This document shows positions 34,953 to 47,407 of a stretch of 64,000 nucleotides of DNA, piece after piece. Origin of the DNA: Stipa capillata (lineage: Eukaryota; Streptophyta; Magnoliopsida; Poales; Poaceae); the NCBI GenBank assembly GCA_019208055.1, contig JAGXJF010002547.1, positions 62,001-126,000 on the forward strand, written 5' to 3'. The position numbers and the translations under genes were made by a program. Below the pieces are notes generated by a model. The model was not told where the DNA came from, made no database searches, and saw nothing but the letters and a program-made list of their open reading frames with translations. Position 1 is the first letter of the stretch. Every line of letters starts with the position of its first letter.

Positions 34953-36910
34953 ATGGCGACGGCGAGGCTCCGATCCGTGTCGGCGTCCTCCCTCCGCGGG
35001 ATTCTCCTCCGTCACTGCTCCGTGGGACCCTCCGCCGCTCCCCCGCACGCCGTCTCCCGCGTCCCAGGTTCCTCCCTACCTTCCGATCGTTCCCCGCGTA
35101 GGCGTCTCGTATGTTAAGTTTGACCCGTATGGTGTGGTGCTGTCTAACTTTTAGCAGAGAAAATTTGATGAGAGAAATGATACGGTTCTGTTGTGTAGTA
35201 GTAATCTGAAGTATAGCTATGACCTACGAACAGTCAATCGCCGTTCATTTTTGGGAGAAGTGCGCCTTGCCCACATTAATATTGTTTTTATGTTTCAGCA
35301 GGATCGTGCTCCTAAGAAAATTTGTTATCTATCTATTATTCTATACAAATTGTGCCCATCAGCACCACCACCTCTTGTTCACATCATGTGATTGCATTTT
35401 GACAAAAAAAAACAGATGCTAAGAAGTGCACTCTGTTGAAGTGCATGTCGTAATATGTGCTGAATGTGTCCCATATTCTGACGTATGGCTAAATGTGCAA
35501 TTTCCCCTTATGTGTAGCATTAAAATGTGTAGGTAAAAAAACGCATAGCTTTGACTGATTTAGTATCTCGACAATCATGGTTCTGTCTAGCCCCGAGCAG
35601 GGAAATTTGATGAGACAGATGATATGATTCTGTTGTGTGGTAGTTGATTTCCTAGTTTGATTAGATACTGGGAGCAGTGTACCAACGAGTGCTGAACTGC
35701 TGATGTTATCTGACTGATTGGCGGCTTATGAACCCCCTTGTTGTGTATAAACTGAGAATTGTTGACGTAGATGGTTAAACCGTTGAGAAGAGCATGAATC
35801 TGAATGGTTAAGAACAGTCCCTCGCCATTTATTTTATGTAGAGTTGTGCTTTGCCCACATTTTGTTATGTTTCAGCAGAGTCGAGCTTCTACTTCTAATT
35901 TCATCTATGTGCTTCTAATAGTATTCTTGTTCACATCATATGGTTGTATTTTGGCAAAAACAGATGGTAAATATCTACTATTTTGAAGTGCATGTTGGAA
36001 TATTGTGTGAATATGTCCTGAAATTCCAACAGGTGGCTAATGTGCAATTTCCCCTTATGTATTGCCTTAAAATGTGTAGCATCCTGATTTGAAGATAAAA
36101 AACATGTGTCTATGACTGTCTTATTGTCTCAACGTGCATGTGGTGGATAACTGAAGTGAATATTTTTTTTATGTGTTTGTTGCACACCCACTGAAACCAT
36201 ACAGAAATAACTCATTGCCCTTTGCTTTGCCAGATTTTCAGAGTCCTGGATGTGTAACATGGAGGCATTTCTCAACATTTAAGCCTAATCCTCTTGCAAA
36301 AGGTGACAACTTTGGCTCGATTGCTTCTTTGTACGGCCAGGCAAGATGGGCTTCTCATGCCACTGCTGTGAAAGAAACTGATGCCAGTGGCGGCAAGATA
36401 AGCATCGGGCCCAAACCCAAGCAGATCAAGGATGACGACAATGATGATGGACTAGTTTATCAGGGACCGATATCATCAACCATAAAGAAAGTGAAGCTTC
36501 TCTCCCTGTCCACCTGTTGCCTCTCTGTGTCACTGGGCCCTGTGATAACGTTCATGACTTCACCTGAGATGAATGTAATCCTCAAGGGAGGAGTTGCATC
36601 CACCGTGATTTTCCTCAGTGCCACTACAACTGCAGCCTTGCACTGGTTTGTGAGCCCATACGTTCACAAACTGAGGTGGCGCCAAGGTTCAGATAGCTTT
36701 GAGGCAGAGATACTGTCATGGCTGGCTACACCCTTGAAAAGGACAATCAAGTTTGCTGACATCAGGCCTCCGGAGACTAACCGACCTTTTGTCACATTTA
36801 GGGCTGAGGGGAACTTCTATTTCGTCGATGCCGAGCACTTCCCAAACAAGGCTTTGTTGGCGAGGCTCACCCCTAAGCATCCTCATGAGTCTGCGTTCAA
36901 GAACTTATGA
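34953..36910 (+). CDS. TMEM70-like mitochondrial assembly factor
   Basis: Homologue of TMEM70, an inner mitochondrial membrane protein that assists assembly of ATP synthase and complex I in animals; the plant role is inferred. Exon 1 is 34953-35067 and exon 2 is 36234-36910, joined in phase by a GT-AG intron of 1166 bases, giving 263 residues. The N-terminus (MATARLRSVSASSLRGILLR) is Arg/Ser-rich, without acidic residues, and looks like a mitochondrial presequence. Two membrane spans with a short loop follow: LLSLSTCCLSVSLGPVITFM near 140 and GGVASTVIFLSATTTAALHW near 170. After these comes the family region with HKLRW and TPLKRTIKFADIRPP, and the end is HESAFKNL. The intron contains an internal duplication. 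The start was chosen because its presequence joins exon 2 in phase. Confidence 0.85.
35153..36085 (+). repeat. Diverged internal duplication in the TMEM70-like intron
   Basis: Block 35153-35540 and block 35590-36085 share an ordered series of matches. These are AAATTTGATGAGA with TTCTGTTGTGT, then TTGCCCACATT and TATGTTTCAGCAG, then GTGCAATTTCCCCTTATGT and AAAATGTGTAG. Spacing differs because of insertions, so the duplication is old. Confidence 0.7.
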
Positions 36911-37420
36911 TCGAAGTCACTTTGATGACTGCACTGGCACTTGTGAACCTACGTGGGGCATTTAATTTGCTTATGCGAAACCTCCTAGAGCTAATACTTG
37001 TGAGAAGGCGTGGTATATGTTTTAAATGTTGTTTTCATTCCACATGGAGCTTTGCGAATTGTTGGTGTAAAATGGTTTTAGGGACAAGACACCGTGAGAT
37101 GTGGTGTTGTCGGACCATTTGAATAAGTAATCCCTCTCTGTGTGATTGGCAGCTTAAAGCATGATGGCATTATGCTCAAGTGATGGATAGTATCTCGTGT
37201 TTGCCTGAACAATATAATCGTATACAGTTGCAGCTGAAGTGCCTTGTAAAACATTGAACATTTGGTCCCAGTTGCATTTATTTATTTAACCATGTTTCAT
37301 TTAGGGGAGGCAGGGTTTTTAACTACGTGTAGCTCTATCAGGCTGTCAGGTCAGGTGTGACAGTAGAAGGCCTCAAAGGCCACCTAGTGCTTTCACGCCA
37401 TAACAAGTGCGTGTGTTTCT
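36911..37420. other. Intergenic, TMEM70-like 3' flank
   Basis: It probably contains the TMEM70-like 3' UTR. No other gene is seen. Confidence 0.4.
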
Positions 37421-37425
37421 CTCTC

Positions 37426-37528
37426 TATAAAAAAAAGGCGCCGGCCGGAGCGCACCTGACCAGGTCCTGAGCGGCGGCGCATTGATCAGGCGGCGCGGAG
37501 CACTGGAGCAGCTGCGCTCAAGACTCAG
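37426..37528 (+). promoter_or_regulatory. TATA box and putative leader exon of the ClpB-like gene
   Basis: TATAAAAAAAA at 37426-37436 is followed by a GC-rich stretch that ends CTCAG before GTACTT at 37528/37529, a good donor. An acceptor TTAATTAG at 40527 then leads to the ClpB-like ATG at 40540. I infer a 5' UTR exon and a long leader intron into which a LINE has inserted. No transcript supports this. Confidence 0.4.
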
Positions 37529-37587
37529 GTACTTCATTTCAATCTTTTCCTGTCCTTTGTTAATGTGTTAGGATTAATTAAGAGGCC

Positions 37588-40403
37588 CGTTTCTTCCAAC
37601 GCAATTGGTCTACTCTAAAACAGGAAATTATTCAATGTGTGTCATTTCTTTGAGGACGGCATTTTGCAGGAGGGGGTTAACGATGCTACAATCGTGATGA
37701 TACCAAAGAAAAGCGTCCCTGAAGATGTGAAAGATTTTCGACCAATTAGTTTGTGCACTGTCATCTATAAAATTGTATCCAAGTGCCTAGTCGATAGATT
37801 TTAACCTTTGCTGGATGAACTAATCTCACCTGCACAAAGTGCTTTCGTGCTAGGATGGATGATAACCGACAATGCACTCATTGCTTTCGAATGTTTTCAT
37901 GTCATCTAATGCTGTGATAGGGAGAGTAAGAATTTATGTGCTCTCAAATTGGACCTGTCCAAAGCATATGATCGTGTTGATTGGGGCTTTCTAGAGCGTG
38001 TCATGGAGAAGATGGGTTTTCAACGCCAATGGATCAAATGGAATATGGCTTGTGTCACCACTGTTCGATACAGGGTTCGTTTTAATGGGGTTCTTTCGGC
38101 CCTGTTTCGCCCGTCACGTGGATTACGCCAAGGTGACCCATTATCCACGTACTTATTCTTATTTGTGGCTGATGGTCTTGCTTGCATTTTTCAGAACTTT
38201 TCTTCCATGAACCATATTACACCAATAAAGGTCTGCAGAAGAGCACCGGGAATTTCTCACCTCTTGTTTGCTGATGACAGCCTGCTGTTTCTGAAAGCAA
38301 ATCTTGCTCAAGCTCAGGCAGTCAAACAAGCTCTCAACATGTTTGAGCAGAGTACAGGTCAGTTGATCAATCCAAACAAATGTTCAATTCTATTCAGCCT
38401 GTTCTGTGCAGCTGGGCCTCACCAGGAAGTCATGACAGCTCTCCAGATCACTAGTTCGATTTTTGAAGAAAAATACTTGGGTCTTCCTACTCCTTCTGGA
38501 CGTATGAAAACTGAACAATTCCAGCCTTTATCAGAACGTTTTGCTAAACGTCAAACGGCCTGGTCTGAAAAACACTTATCTGCTGGGGGCAAAGAAGTGC
38601 TCATTAAAAGTGTTGCTCAGGCTATACCAGCTTATCAGATGGGCATATTTAAGATGTCAACTCGTTTCTGTGAGGATAACTCCTGGATGATTCGGAATTT
38701 TTGGTGAGGCGAGGAGACGGGTCATCGAAAAGTCCATTGGATGGCTTGGGACAAGCTTACCTGCCCCAAATCTCTTGGTGGTTTAGACTTTCGGAACATG
38801 CAAGCTTTTAATCAAGCGTTACTTGCACGATAGGCGTGGAGACTAATCCAATTCCGGATAGCTTATGTGCACAGCGCCTCAAGGCAAAATATTTTCCCAA
38901 TGGTGACATTACTGACACAGCTTTTTCGTCAAATTCTTCTCCTGCTTGGAAGGGCACTGAACACGGATTAGAACTACTGAAACGTGGTCTTGTTTGGCGA
39001 ATTTCGAATGGAAGCAAAATACGCATATGGCGTGATCGCTGGATACCGCGTAATAGTACTGCTACTATACCTGTACGCTAAACCTTTAATCGACTGAGAT
39101 GGGAGTCTGATCTCTTGCAAACTGGTTCAAAGGAATGAGATGTTCTTTACTCAACCAACTTTTCCAGACGTATGATGTGGAGGAGATCTTGAAGCTGAGA
39201 ATTCCGTCTGGTCTGGGGGAGGATTGTTTAGCATGGCAACCTGAAAAAAACTGAACTTTTCTCTGTTACAAGTGCCTATCGCCTGGCCTGGAATGACATG
39301 CCTCTTAATCAGCAGTTTGGCGCATCCAGTAATGCGGAGAATGGTGATCGGCAACTTTGGAATAAATTCTGGAAATTAAAGTCTGCCCAAGGTTAAGATT
39401 TTGCTTGGCGAGTTATTCATGATAGTTTGCCGACTAAGGAGAATAAATGGCGGCGTAAACTGGAGACCTCTCGGTCCTGTGACCTTTGTGGATTAGCAAA
39501 TGAAGATAGTTTCCATACTATTATATGCTGCCTGAAAACCCTTGCCTTGTGGGCTGAAATGAGGATGTTTTGGTCTTTGCTAGATGAATCTTTACTTAAG
39601 TTTACAGGCAAAGAGTGGTTGCTAATTCTCTTGGACTCCTTAACTGATACGATGAAATCCCATTTGCTGTTGGTCGTTTGGAGAGCATGGTTCTTACGAA
39701 ATGATGCTGTTCATGCAAAGGTGATGCATCAATAACTCAATTAGTCAATTTCCTGTTGACTCTAACCGATTCGTCTGCTCCTGGAACGCTGCGCAGACCG
39801 ATTCAAAAGGAAAGAAATCTACACACCGGATGGTAGATCAACACAATACCTAGAACAACTCTCAGACAAGTAATGGTGGCTGGCTACCGCCATCTGAAGG
39901 GCGTGCTAAAATCAATGTTGATGGGGCATATTCTGGTGTCACTGGTAAGCAAGCATTGGCGTCATTGCTCGGGACTGCCGAGGCCTGGTCCTCCTCTCCT
40001 TATGTTAAACCATTGATCACTGCTTTGATGCTACGGAGACGGAGCCGTTGGCTCTTCTCGAAGGCTGTCGCTGGCAACCGAATGGATACATATGTCAATC
40101 TCTTTTGAATTCGATTACTCCTTAGTGATCTCTGGGGGTGAACTCATCGCTGCTGAAACGATCAAAATGGGCACCGATATTCCAGGACATCTCTGCGGCG
40201 TTAGGTACAATTCAAGAGGCATCGTTATGCCATGTAACGAGGGATTGTAATAAAGTAGCATATAAATTAGCTCAGCTGGCTGAGAGATCAGGTAAATGTG
40301 CGGTCTGGCGGCTACATGCCCCATCCGATATTTCTGATACCCTTAAGTCTGAATGTGTAAATATTGATGTTTAATTAATAAAATCCCTGTTATCCTCCAA
40401 AAA
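37588..40403 (+). mobile_element. 5'-truncated LINE (2.8 kb), decayed
   Basis: Non-LTR retrotransposon. In order it shows reverse transcriptase (about 37670-38700) with DFRPISLC, LDLSKAYDRVDW, QGDPLS and LLFADDSL. A zinc-knuckle zf-RVT region near 39427-39735 (RSCDLCGLANEDSFHTI) follows, then an RNase H tail (about 39880-40374) with INVDGAYSG. The catalytic FADD is present, but stop codons and frame changes occur throughout, for instance at 37802 and 38705, so it is inactive. A 12-base duplication AATTAAGAGGCC flanks it at 37576-37587 and 40404-40415, and an A-run precedes the right copy. These features define both ends and show target-primed insertion in the sense direction of the host gene. 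Confidence 0.9.
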
Positions 40404-40539
40404 AATTAAGAGGCCGGAACAGTGAAATTGCATATATCTGGATCATGTACGTACGTGGAATTAATACTCTATATTATATATGTATGTATGGATTAAAGCA
40501 ATGCAGTGTTTTGTTCATGTTAATTAGGGCTTAATTTTG

Positions 40540-43084
40540 ATGGTCTGCATGGGAGGGACTGCAAAGAGTGCGCACGTCTACGATCCACTGCTGCGGACCG
40601 CATGTGATGGAGGATCCACGAAAAGTAGCGTCGTCTTCGATCGGCTGGGTGCCTTGTTATCGCGCTCACAGAATCATATGTACAGCGTGTGGCTAGTGGT
40701 GGAACCTCTGGTCTGCCTCGGAGCATGTGTTGGTCTGTGCTGGGCGGCGTGGCGGCGCTACGAACGCAAGGCATGCCTGCGCAACTACGGCCGGGACATG
40801 ATCGCCGGCAAGGCGGCGGGCGACCTGGTGGTTGGCCGCGACGACGAGATCGACCGCGTCGTCTACATCCTCTGCCATCGGACCAAGAACTGCGCCTTGC
40901 TCGTCGGCGCGCCCGGGGTCGGCAAGACGGCCGTCGCCGAGGGCCTTGCGCAGCGCGTCGCCGCCGGGAAGGTCCCCTCGCAGCTCGCCGGGGCGCGCGT
41001 CGTGGAGGTGGACCTCGCGGCCATGGTGGCCGGGACCATGTTCCGCGGCACGTTCGAGGAGCGCATCAAGAGCGTCATCAACCAGGCGGAGAACGCGGAC
41101 GGCAAGATCATACTCTTCATCGACGAGATGCACATGCTTCTTGGCGCCGGCGATAGGTGGGGAAGCAACGACGCCGCCAACATGATGAAGCCGGCGTTGG
41201 CCCGTGGCCGCATCCGCTGCGTGGGCGCCACGACGTTCGATGAGTAGCGCAAGTACGTGGAGAAGGATGCCGCGCTCGAGCGGCGGTTCCAGAAGGTGCA
41301 CATCGAGGAGCCGAGCATGCAGGCAACCATTGCCATCCTGCGCGGGCTAAAGCAACGGTATGAACAGCACCATGGCTTGGAAATCCAAGATGCCGCTCTA
41401 GTTGCCGCCGTAGAGCTCGCAGGACGCTACATCACCGGTCGTCAGTTTCCTGATAAGGCTATTGATCTGATTGATGAGGCATGCGCTACCGCAATAAAAA
41501 AGATGATGCAGATTGACAACCAAGAAGAGGAAGTGAACACTGCGCAAAGTAGATCAGCAAACGCAGTAAAGGTAGCAATTGTTGCACCGTATCATGTTGC
41601 ACAGGTAGGCATTCGATCTCTTCCTAGTGACATTTATGTTTACTGTTTAAATGAATGAGATGTGCTTGTCATCTAAATTCCAACATTGTTATTTGAAGGT
41701 TGTGAGCCGATGCATTCCTGTCGTTACGCTTGTTGAAGACGAGAAGGTTAAGTTAATCCACCTAGCGGACAGACTGCATGAGCGAAGATGAAGCTGTAAA
41801 GTTGGTTGCACAAGCAGTGTTACGCTCCAGGGTCGGTCTTGATCAGCCTAGTCAACCCATAGGCTCTTTTCTCTTCTGGGCTCGACTGGTGTTGGAAAGA
41901 CAGAGCTCGCAAAAGCTCTTGCCGAGCAGCTATTTGATAGTGAGAAGATGTTGCTTCGCTTTGACATGTCTGAATATGTTTCGCCTGGATCTATGTTGCG
42001 TCTCATTGGAGTGCCTCCAAGGTCTAATTTGTATACTATAGCTTGCGCTTTTTTCTTTTTCGAACATTACATTATCATGTAAAGTCTTTAGTTGGACTGA
42101 TCTTACTGCTTCTTTGGTGACATCTTAAAGCTATCATGGCTATGAAGATGATGGACAACTGACCGAGAAAGTGAAAAGGCGCCCATACAGTGTCATCCTT
42201 TTCGATGAGGTGGAGAAGGCAGATTTTTTGGTGATGAATATTTTTCTTCAGCTCCTTGATGATGGAATCTTGACTGACGGCAAAGACCAGACAGTAGATT
42301 TCAAAAATACCATCATCGTTATGACCTCAAATCTGGGAGCAGAGCATCTAGTAGTAGGAATAGCTGGAGAAAACATGATGAAAGCTTCACGGGACCTTCT
42401 CATGAAACAGGTATGCTTTTGAATCCCAAACCAAGACTGTCCTTCCTCTGTTGATTGTCATATATACTTGTTCGTGCAAGTTAATAAACACTTCAAACCT
42501 GAGCTTCTCATAGATTGAGTGAGATTGTGATATTTGAGCTGCTTTCGCACGACCAACTGAAGGAGGTTGTGAAAATCCAGATGAAGATCGTCATTGCTAG
42601 AGTAGCTCACAAGGGCATCTCTCTAGTTGCAAGCGATGCTGCGTTAGAAGTCATTTTGTTAGAATCATACAACCCAGTAAGTACAGGTGGATCATATACT
42701 AGGGATTTTTCCTATATACCTGTTGATCATATGCTACTGTGATCATATATGCTATGTCTCTTGTAGATGTATGGTGCAAGGCCCATAAGAAGGTGGGTGC
42801 AAAAGATTGTGATGACAGTGCTCTTGGAGATGTTGATCAAAGGAGAAGCCGATGAGGGTTCAACAATCTCCATTGATGCTACCGACGACAAGAAAGGGCT
42901 CAAGTATCATGTGGCGAAAAAGGAGGTGGCAGATCAAGAGTTAAGAGTCCACTCGTCAAACTTCCCAGATAATGTTATGGCTGGTGCCGCCCTTGAAAAT
43001 AAGGACATTCAAGTTTGTTCATCTGAAATTGTTTTTGCTAGGAGACATCATGCGATGCGTCCTCGGACCATTTTGAATCAGTAG
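40540..43084 (+). pseudogene. ClpB-like AAA+ ATPase pseudogene
   Basis: Tandem AAA+ protein of the Clp/Hsp100 disaggregase type. Exon-like blocks are 40540-41604, 41699-42021, 42131-42410, 42481-42676 and 42767-43084. AAA domain 1 has Walker A GAPGVGKT near residue 123 and Walker B LFIDEMH. AAA domain 2 has GSTGVGKTELAKALAEQLF-like coding, ILFDEVEKAD and MTSNLGAEHL. It lacks the Clp-N domain and the long middle coiled coil of true ClpB. Instead it has a hydrophobic segment VWLVVEPLVCLGACVGLCWA near residue 50. Lesions are an in-frame TAG at 41245 where family members have Tyr, a short deletion near 41787, a lost C near 41877 that shifts out the second Walker A, and a lost A near 42513. Several independent lesions make this a pseudogene. 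Confidence 0.85.
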
Positions 43085-43427
43085 GGGTAACAGATGCCCT
43101 CTCTTTGTGATTGGTAGTTTAGAAGCTGATAGGTTACCATTGTTGTAAATAGTTTTCCGTATCCTGCTAAATTGTGATGCTCACAGATTAGTCTTTAAGC
43201 AACCAAAGACACCTTAAAAAAATCTGTTGATATCAGTACATGAAGAGTTGCATTAGTTCATAAAAGGTTCCCTCTGGCAGATCAAAACTCACATCTTAAT
43301 TTCTCACTTCTGCAGTGACAATTGCACTCAGTGGAACTACTAATCGCAAGAAAAATGTAGATGTTTCTTCTACTATGTGGGAAGCAGCGTAATTCCAACT
43401 TGGCCTGCTATGCGCCAACAGACTAAG
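43085..43427. other. ClpB-like 3' flank
   Basis: No gene seen; the sequence is AT-rich. Confidence 0.35.
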
Positions 43428-43738
43428 GGGGTGTTTGGTTGGGCTTTTCAGCAGCTTTTCACTGGAAAAAGCTGCAGCCCAACCAAACGGCCAGCTTTTC
43501 AGCAGCTTTTGCCAACGGTAGCTGTGAGCTTTGCAGTGTAAATTCAGCTATTTGAAAAAGCTGCCTTCTGCCAGCTTTTTGCAATGTGTTGAAGCTTCGG
43601 TGCTCATTTTCCAAAATACTATAGATGATTTGGATCAACCAAAAGCCATATGTTCACTTTCTCACAGCCACATCAGCTTTTCCAGACAGCCAGCCAACAG
43701 CAGCTTTGTCAACAGCCACAGCCCAACCAACAGGCCAT
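43428..43738. mobile_element. MITE-like element with GTTTGGTTGGGC ends
   Basis: The left end GGGTGTTTGGTTGGGCTT matches the inverse of the right end CAGCCCAACCAACAGGCC. The interior repeats CAGCTTTTCAGCAGCTTTT and its inverse many times. This resembles a common hAT-type MITE layout in grasses, but I found no clear target duplication. It lies just outside the last exon of the small unidentified gene. Confidence 0.6.
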
Positions 43739-43742
43739 AATA

Positions 43743-46158
43743 CTACTCAGACACCAAAACCTCCAACCTTCTGCGGAACTTGGGAATAGCTTCAGCTTTA
43801 ACGCACATCACTAAGCCCATCTGCTTGTAATTCTTCGTCTGCAAGGGCACACATAAAATTTCATTTAAAAACAAGTTTATATTTTCAAAAGCAGGTACGT
43901 ATAGACAACATCAGATTTGGATAGCATGCGGATACGGATACCGATGGAAATGGCAGAATACAAATGACTGCTAGAATAAAAATATAATCAAGAGATCAAG
44001 GCACAATGAAAGTGCAAGAAATGTTCCTACTTTTTTTTTGAAAGGAACACACAAGTATTCCATTAACTATAAACATGCTGGTAAGTCGCCAGCTACAGAG
44101 TCTCTTACAAAGCTTGGAAAATGGTCAAACCATATATTGGAAACGCCATTTCCTAGCTTAGATCCATGTGCCGCCAACATGTGCGCAGCCAAGTTACATG
44201 ACCTTGGGCAAGCACTTAAATTTACAACTTCAAAAGCATCACTTAATTGAAAATTTATCTCCTGAAAAAGTGGACCAAGTGCTGCTAAATCATGGGATTC
44301 AGATGATACCGCCTGTTTCAGCACCGCAGAATCAGTTTCCAGGATGATTCGTTTGCAACCCATTCTAGCTACAGCGTTGATAGCATTCAACATAGCTAGA
44401 GTTTCAGCGTGAAGTGCATTGGCTAAATGCCTCAAATTACCTGCTCCTGCAGCAAATAAATCCCCAGTATTGTTCCTAGCTATAAAGCCCCATCCACCAG
44501 AACTGGTATTATCATGAAAAGCACCATCAATGTTAATTTTTAGGAACTCACTTGGGGGAGGTGTCCACTTGTGATTAGTAGATAGCTTCTGAGACAATCT
44601 TGTTTGCTTGATATTCCTGAATTCAAGCACATGATAATTAATAGAGGATAAAATAACATGAGGAGCTCTCATTTCATCGCCCACATTTACTCTATTTCTC
44701 TCATGCCACCATATCCAGAACAGAGAACAGACCTTTATTTGCAGATTTTCGTCAAGATGAAATATCTCTTCAAGTAGGCTCAAAGGATCAAGGCATTGGC
44801 TCAGCTTCATTCTTGTTTCCTCCATTTGAGCCATTCTCCAAACAATCTTCACTTGTTTACATTTTAAGAAGCAATGTCCTCCATCCTCATCAAAGCGGTA
44901 GCAAATAGGGCAGCATGTATCAACATCCATACCTCTGCATTTTAATCTTGATCTGAGGGGTAAAGTATAGGTTGCCAGTCTCCACAGAAAATGCAATATC
45001 TTGTTCGGCAGAGGTAGAGCCCAGAGTTTTTTCCAGCTGAAACCATTGGATGCTCTTTGGCCTGCTGAGCTAGATGATTGACCATGAGTTGAAACCCGAG
45101 CAGCTAAATCCCTTGCCAATCTGTATGCAGATTTCACCGAAAAGACCCCTCTTTTATCAAAGTGCCAAGCAAGGAAATCGGTTGAGTTTCCTCGGACTGG
45201 GATTTGTAAAATTAACTCTGCATCTTCAGCATTGCATTGAATGTCTGGTAAACTAGATCTGTATCCCATGAATTTGTAGCTGGGTCTATAAGCTCAGACA
45301 CCTTGGTAACCTGCTGATTATCTTTGACTGAAGATACTCTCCTGGTTAAACCAAGCATAGAAATGTTCCTACTTGGTATGCTTGGTTTGTCTACTAGTAT
45401 TTCCTTAGCACATGAGAGCAGTTAATGCATTCTGAATCCAAAGAGAAATAATAAAAACATCTGTAGTGCAAGTACACACAAGTGAACCCGTTTACGGTTA
45501 CACATGATACAAAAGTACGATAAAAGGAAAATCACATCTGAAGACAGAATAAAGCATCAAGTAATTAAACACAAGTGACCTCCTGCTGGGCCGATTGTTC
45601 AGCATGTATGGGAAAGTGAAAGACCATGAACTAAGCTGAGGAAGGGAGATCTGTTAGCACCTTTGACAGAAACACACAATAACGAATATCTTAGTAGCAT
45701 GTATAGATACCTCACGAAAAATTTCATCCTCTAACTTGGGATAGATAACAGGTTCATCCTCATCCTTGCTGTTCTTTGCTTTATGCTTTGGAGTAGTTTT
45801 TCTCTGCACAAGTGTAGTAAATACAGAAAGAAAAAGGAAATCCCGCGAGATCGAGCTTGTAACTAATAAGTCGAGCGGAACCGTGTAGCCAAAATGCTCC
45901 ACCTCAAGAGTCAAGAGTCCGGTCGTTTTATGCTCAAAAAATTAGTCTTCTCGGTTTGATGTCCGGAATCCTATTTTTCTTATCCGAAATATCACGTTGT
46001 TGGGCGAAGGGGCAACCACTCGCTAAAACGCGCAATAAACGTCATATAGGATTTCCTGAAACAGTCCACTCACCCACGCGCTCAGACATTGGAGCATCAC
46101 GAACTCAGCCGCTGTGAACCCTATCGCCGCAAGGACCATCTGCGCCTCTCTCTCTCAA
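43743..46158 (-). CDS. Small spliced gene, unidentified (partial model)
   Basis: Two exons on the minus strand look real. The first, 45803-45711, has 31 codons (RKTTPKHKAKNSKDEDEP through EDEIFRE), a TGTGCAG acceptor and a GTATCT donor. The last, 43838-43743, has 31 codons plus stop (TKNYKQMGLVMCVKAEAI through LEVLVSE) with a CTTGCAG acceptor. Both are phase 0 on each side, so they join without a break. The first coding exon is uncertain; a candidate ATG lies near 46140, followed by a GTGAGT donor in phase 0. The charged, lysine-rich middle suggests a small basic protein, but I cannot name it. The intron between the two exons contains a complete LINE insertion at 44031-45358, which would lengthen it to 1.87 kb. 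Confidence 0.4.
44031..45358 (-). mobile_element. 5'-truncated LINE (1.3 kb), RNase H frame intact
   Basis: One open frame of 400 codons (45269-44067) holds a zf-RVT domain (FSWKKLWALPLPNKILHFLW, then CCPICYRFDEDGGHCFLKC) followed by an RNase H domain. The latter has INIDGAFHDN (catalytic Asp), HAETLAMLNAI and LETDSAV. The reverse transcriptase part is missing. The flanks carry a 14-base duplication AGAAATGTTCCTAC (44017-44030 and 45359-45372), and a T-run at 44031-44039 marks the A-tail on the minus strand. The uninterrupted frame and perfect duplication suggest a recent insertion. Confidence 0.9.
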
Positions 46159-47404
46159 TGCCTGCCAAGGCGCGGATCGCCTCCATTGCTTTTAGCCGGC
46201 CATTCAGATGTACTAGATTTCGCTACAAATTTTTTGTAATGGATGAGGGCGCTGATCCGACAGCTAAAAACATCACGGACTTAACTTCGAGTAGTAACAC
46301 GTGCGCATTTAGCAACCCCTTGATATGATTTGTTGTCTAGCTGTGTTTTCTTTTTCGTTTTGAAGGCAGTCTAAGCTGTGTTTGCTTTTGGATATTTGGA
46401 GTATTTAGCTACTCTCTCTGTATATATCCGTACTCAGTCCATCATACACACATACTAAAATACACTAAATTTAAGAATAATATGTATAATAAATGACCAT
46501 ACATACCACTATTAAATAGTATAATACAACTATTTAATCATTCTCGAAGCATTTTGATAAGGGCATGAGTGGGAATTAACAACAACAATAACTAATATTT
46601 GTTCTTCAATGAATAGATATTGTGGAACAGAGTATCCCGATGTTGAGCACTGATACAGTGAAACAGAAGGAGCAATTGTTTGTAAAATCAAGTTGCAAAC
46701 ACATTACTACATTTAGAACAACACGAAAATCAATGGATGCCGAACAAAATTTATCTGACTTCATTTCAGTTCACCAAACAAAGAGTACTAGGCTTTTCAC
46801 TTCTTTTTCATCTCAGCTAAAATAAATGAGCACAACTCATCAACCTTTAGGAAACCCGGGGAACGTACCAACACATGGCCTTACGGTGTGATTGTAACTT
46901 AAGTATGTCCGAGGGTAGATGGTTTTAATTTCTTAAAAGAATCGAGCGTGAGGGAAGAAAGTTTCACACATTCAATTGTTGAGAGAGCATCCATATAAAA
47001 AGGACTATTGAGAGAGAACATGTCGGAGGTTCAGCGTAAATTTTCTAAACATGAGTACATTTGATCCCGTCTTTTGAAATTTAGGAAAAATCATATCTAC
47101 AAGTTGTGGAAATTGTGATAAAGTTCATACATGTAAAGAATGGGTGTAAACATATGCATGTGAATTTTGGTCAAAAAATATATGTCTATTTGCGATCTGT
47201 TCAAAAATCACCAAATGAGTTATTGTACAATATGCCAGCTACAGTACAAGTTATATAACTTGTTATTGTGCAATGGGAAAAAAATGACCATTTATTTGAT
47301 TTAGGCTAAGTTTGCTGTTTGTGAACCGCGCCGTGCCGAAGTTATTTTATAATCTTCCGCGAGAAAATAGCCACGAAAATAAAATTTGGAGAGGTAAAAA
47401 TTAC
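46159..47404. other. Intergenic AT-rich DNA
   Basis: No supported gene. Short frames at 46089-46328 and 46622-46825 have no domains. Confidence 0.35.
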
Positions 47405-47407
47405 TAA

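Noticed and set aside
41255..41336. Antisense AAA+ frames opposite the ClpB-like gene
   Set aside because: They follow the GC-rich codon pattern of the sense frame and have no motif.
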